Positions 12,595 to 14,811 of a DNA stretch of 14,811 nucleotides are shown here, one piece after another. The stretch is from the NCBI GenBank assembly GCA_964529405.1, contig CAZGWE010000021.1, positions 1 through 14,811 on the forward strand, in the 5' to 3' direction. This DNA comes from CAZGWE01 sp964529405 (GTDB lineage Bacteria; Patescibacteriota; UBA1384; XYA2-FULL-43-10; 1-14-0-10-43-13). Position 1 is the stretch's first letter, and each line of letters starts with the position of its first letter. The notes beneath the pieces are model-generated. The model made no database searches and was not told the origin of the DNA. It worked only from the letters and a program-made list of their open reading frames with translations. A program made the position numbers and the translations under genes.

Positions 12595-13359
12595 TTAAGA
12601 CAAAGTAGTTTCCAAAACAGTGGCATCTTTGGCTTCGGCCAATTCAACTATTGCTTCACCGTATTGGCAAAATTCGCAAGCGGCGACCGAACCTGGGACA
12701 TTATCGCTTTCCAGACAGTTTTTTATGTTAAAAATAGTCGGCTCAACCCAAGAGTCGTCGCCAGTATAGGGAATTAGTTGAATATCGAACTCCAACTTGC
12801 CATCAAATGCCTCTCGATCTTTCTTGCCATTGCAGTAAACAAAGAACCCCGTGTTACTGACATCAAAACCATTATGTCGAAGAAGCCACTGGTAAACTTC
12901 TATTTGCCGCTTGTAGCCCTCTTTGTACTCACCATCCAGAGTGATTTCTTCTGATGTTGAAGTAGATTTGTAATCGACCACGATTAATTGTCCACTCTTG
13001 TCAATCCAGACATCATCAATAGCGCCGTAAATTAAGAAATTAGTAGTTGGGTCAACGTATTGCACACCGGTAAAGTTATGACGCCACTGGTCGATTTTTT
13101 CATGATCAAATGGAGCAGCATCAATCCCATAAGCCGTCATCAGGGGATGTGGAGTTTTGTTAGCCCTATGTAGATCAAACTCCTTCTTAAGAAGTACATC
13201 AACCGCTGAGTTTAGAGAAAATCCTGGTCCGCTTGGCCGCTTTATGCCCAAACGTTGATCTAAATAGAAACATCTTGGGCAATTCACAAAAAGATCGATC
13301 TTGCTTCGACTAATTTTAAATACCTCTTCGCTTGTTGGATTATATAATCTCGCCGGCAT
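12595..13359 (-). CDS. PD-(D/E)XK nuclease-superfamily protein with four cysteines (Cas4/RecB-like)
   Basis: A 254-residue protein. KISRSKIDLFVNCPRCFYLDQRLG (16-39 in parts) is the opening helix of PDDEXK_1/RecB-C-terminal-like nucleases. YGAIDDVWID (111-120) and LIVVDYKSTS (125-134) give the metal Asp residues and the D-Y-K catalytic core, and RQIEVYQWLL (151-160) is the QxxxY motif. Two CxxC pairs, C27-C30 near the start and C228-C231 near the end (AACEFC), could hold an iron-sulfur cluster as in Cas4 and AddB. No CRISPR array or cas gene is present, so it is more likely a repair or DNA-processing exonuclease. No ribosome binding site is seen before the ATG (TATATAAAT), suggesting a leaderless start. 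Confidence 0.82.
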   Translation of the reverse strand: MPARLYNPTSEEVFKISRSKIDLFVNCPRCFYLDQRLGIKRPSGPGFSLNSAVDVLLKKEFDLHRANKTPHPLMTAYGIDAAPFDHEKIDQWRHNFTGVQYVDPTTNFLIYGAIDDVWIDKSGQLIVVDYKSTSTSEEITLDGEYKEGYKRQIEVYQWLLRHNGFDVSNTGFFVYCNGKKDREAFDGKLEFDIQLIPYTGDDSWVEPTIFNIKNCLESDNVPGSVAACEFCQYGEAIVELAEAKDATVLETTLS

Positions 13360-13473
13360 ATTTATATACCAATTATCTAGTTCAGGTATACCATTTTATG
13401 CCTGACTAAGCAAGCGAAAATTAACCTACTGATGGATAAATGCTTTGATGCACTTCGATCCCTAATCCGTATA

Positions 13474-14340
13474 TTACTCTGCCCAACAAATTGCCGGTTT
13501 TTCCTTAATCTTCTCTTTCAAGTATTGTTCGGCTTCAAATAATCCGCCGATTTGATCAATCAAGCCGTTCTCTAGAGCCATGCGGCTGAGCATTGTGGAA
13601 CCATCAGCCAGTTGCCTCACTTTTTCAATATCAAGATGACGGTTGATAGCCACTTCCTTGATAAAATTTTCATGAGTAAGCCGAACATCGCGTATTAATA
13701 TTTGTTTCTCCTCCTCCGAAAGAGACTTGTCGGGATCTCCCGAATCCTTGTATCTGCCGGAATTTAACTCAACGTAAGTTAGACCATCTTTAGTATTCTT
13801 GATGGAGTTATCAAGATAAGACTGTGTCGTGCCGATACCGCCCACAGTTGAATTCTCTGCGGACATAATCCAACCGGCGCCGCTGGCCGCCTCGTAAGCA
13901 GCGGATGCGCCCATTTCTCTAATCAGTGCCAGAGTCGGCTTAGTTGACCGTTTTAATTCATTGGCTATCTCTCCGCCCGGAACAGTACCGCCGCCAGGGG
14001 AATCGATTTGAAGTAAAATAGCCTTAATCGAGTCGTCTCTCTGCGCTTCTCTAATTTGTTGGGTGATTCTTTCAGATGAGGCCATAGTAACTTTCTTATC
14101 ATCCGAATCGAGAGCATAGGTGGCGTAAGTATCAAGTTCGCCATACAGCTTAATACCCTGTGTATTACAGTCTGAGTCAGAAAAGATATCCTCATCCGCG
14201 AAGAACATTAGAGCGATAAAAATCCAAAAGGCAATAACCGTAATTGCCACTATGACAATTTTTGCCCGCCGCCAAAACTTGGTTAGAAATAAACGAATGT
14301 TTTTCGCTTCCTTGGTCTTTTCCTTTTTGGTTCCTAACAT
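13474..14340 (-). CDS. sppA: Signal peptide peptidase SppA (S49 family)
   Basis: A 288-residue membrane-anchored serine protease of the short, single-domain SppA type. A basic N-terminus is followed by one membrane helix (about 28-47), and the catalytic domain faces outside. LLQIDSPGGGTVPGGEI (109-125) is the conserved substrate-groove segment. The nucleophile is S146 in EMGASAAYEAAS and the general base is K198 in NSGRYKDSGDP, the Ser-Lys dyad of this family. These enzymes degrade leftover signal peptides and other membrane fragments. A GAGG lies 14 nt before the ATG, rather far. Downstream, 114 nt without clear features separate it from the nuclease gene. Confidence 0.94.
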   Translation of the reverse strand: MLGTKKEKTKEAKNIRLFLTKFWRRAKIVIVAITVIAFWIFIALMFFADEDIFSDSDCNTQGIKLYGELDTYATYALDSDDKKVTMASSERITQQIREAQRDDSIKAILLQIDSPGGGTVPGGEIANELKRSTKPTLALIREMGASAAYEAASGAGWIMSAENSTVGGIGTTQSYLDNSIKNTKDGLTYVELNSGRYKDSGDPDKSLSEEEKQILIRDVRLTHENFIKEVAINRHLDIEKVRQLADGSTMLSRMALENGLIDQIGGLFEAEQYLKEKIKEKPAICWAE

Positions 14341-14448
14341 AATATTTGAATATTCCTCGGCTTAATTACTTGCCCCCACGATGATTCCGCCATTTATGCG
14401 AACCAATGGCACAATCGATCAGGGGAGGAAGATATCAAGCCTCCTGTA

Positions 14449-14715
14449 TTATTTATTGCTGCCCTCTCTTCTAATCTTTTGAATTGTTCTTGCCAAAATT
14501 TTAAAACAACCTGGATTTGGATCTAGTTTGGTTGTTTTTCCAAATATACCTGTGTCAGGAATCCTGATGATAGCAGCAAGCCCGGTCTTTTCTGGCGGTC
14601 TCTTCTTCTTGCGCATGTAATGATACTTTCCGGCAGCATAAAAATCACCCGAGAATTGGCCGCAATGTCCCGGCCCGCAATCAACGTATTTATCATTGCG
14701 GTCTTTCTTAAGCAT
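14449..14715 (-). CDS. Small basic hypothetical protein with N-terminal CGPGHC
   Basis: An 88-residue, Lys/Arg-rich protein with no recognisable family. Its one motif is DCGPGHCGQ (12-20), where C13 and C18 could bind a metal or form a disulfide; a single further Cys follows at about 70. No membrane helix is present. The ribosome binding site is poor (GATAAGAAAAAAAGAA before the ATG), so the gene is only moderately supported. It lies 108 nt upstream of sppA on the same strand. Confidence 0.45.
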   Translation of the reverse strand: MLKKDRNDKYVDCGPGHCGQFSGDFYAAGKYHYMRKKKRPPEKTGLAAIIRIPDTGIFGKTTKLDPNPGCFKILARTIQKIRREGSNK

Positions 14716-14811
14716 TTCTTTTTTTCTTATCGCAAATTCAGGTTCGAAATATGAAACGTCCAGTATGTTTAAATTGTTACCGGTTTATTCATCTGTTAGT
14801 CTGGAGACAGC

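Overview
The window is from an AT-rich bacterial genome using the standard code (TGA, TAA and TAG all act as stops). It carries a dense mix of housekeeping genes and small accessory genes. The compactness, short 5' leaders, weak ribosome binding sites and many small orphan proteins would fit a Patescibacteria/CPR-type genome. That placement is inference only; no rRNA or marker gene is present to confirm it.

Layout. (a) 81-2152, minus strand: a membrane sensor histidine kinase followed by a receiver-only response regulator. (b) 2227-5423: a GC-rich island. It holds a GNAT acetyltransferase on the minus strand behind a 19-codon leader ORF. Divergently, it holds a radical SAM/SPASM enzyme overlapping a class I methyltransferase, then a 29-residue peptide gene whose product ends in Thr-Cys-Cys-Arg-Cys-Val. 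Intrinsic terminators reading outward close both ends. (c) 5438-6094: an AT-rich gene with an HExxH motif. (d) 6141-6584: a GC-rich, compact NDK-like gene whose stop codon sits in a hairpin loop. (e) 6607-9957, minus strand: two APH-fold kinase-like proteins and a HAD phosphatase in one overlapping operon. (f) 10081-10886: a GC-rich small ORF, a 14-bp hairpin and a RimJ/RimL-type acetyltransferase. (g) 10925-14715, minus strand: Nudix hydrolase, short inorganic pyrophosphatase, HEPN-like protein, small membrane protein, four-cysteine PD-(D/E)XK nuclease, SppA peptidase and a small hypothetical protein.

The strongest candidate for an undescribed system is the 2.2-5.4 kb island. A SPASM maturase, a methyltransferase and a tiny Cys-rich C-terminal peptide with a near-perfect ribosome binding site are what a ribosomally made, modified peptide (RiPP) locus looks like. 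The divergent acetyltransferase could be tailoring or self-protection. The same peptide could instead be an attenuator leader for the gene at 5438, because two mutually exclusive hairpins lie between them; both readings are given.

A second theme is that GC-rich genes with strong, G-tract ribosome binding sites and terminal hairpins are dropped individually into an AT-rich background. Several share a TTGACA / 17-18 nt / TAATAT-like promoter. This suggests repeated acquisition of small expression-ready cassettes.
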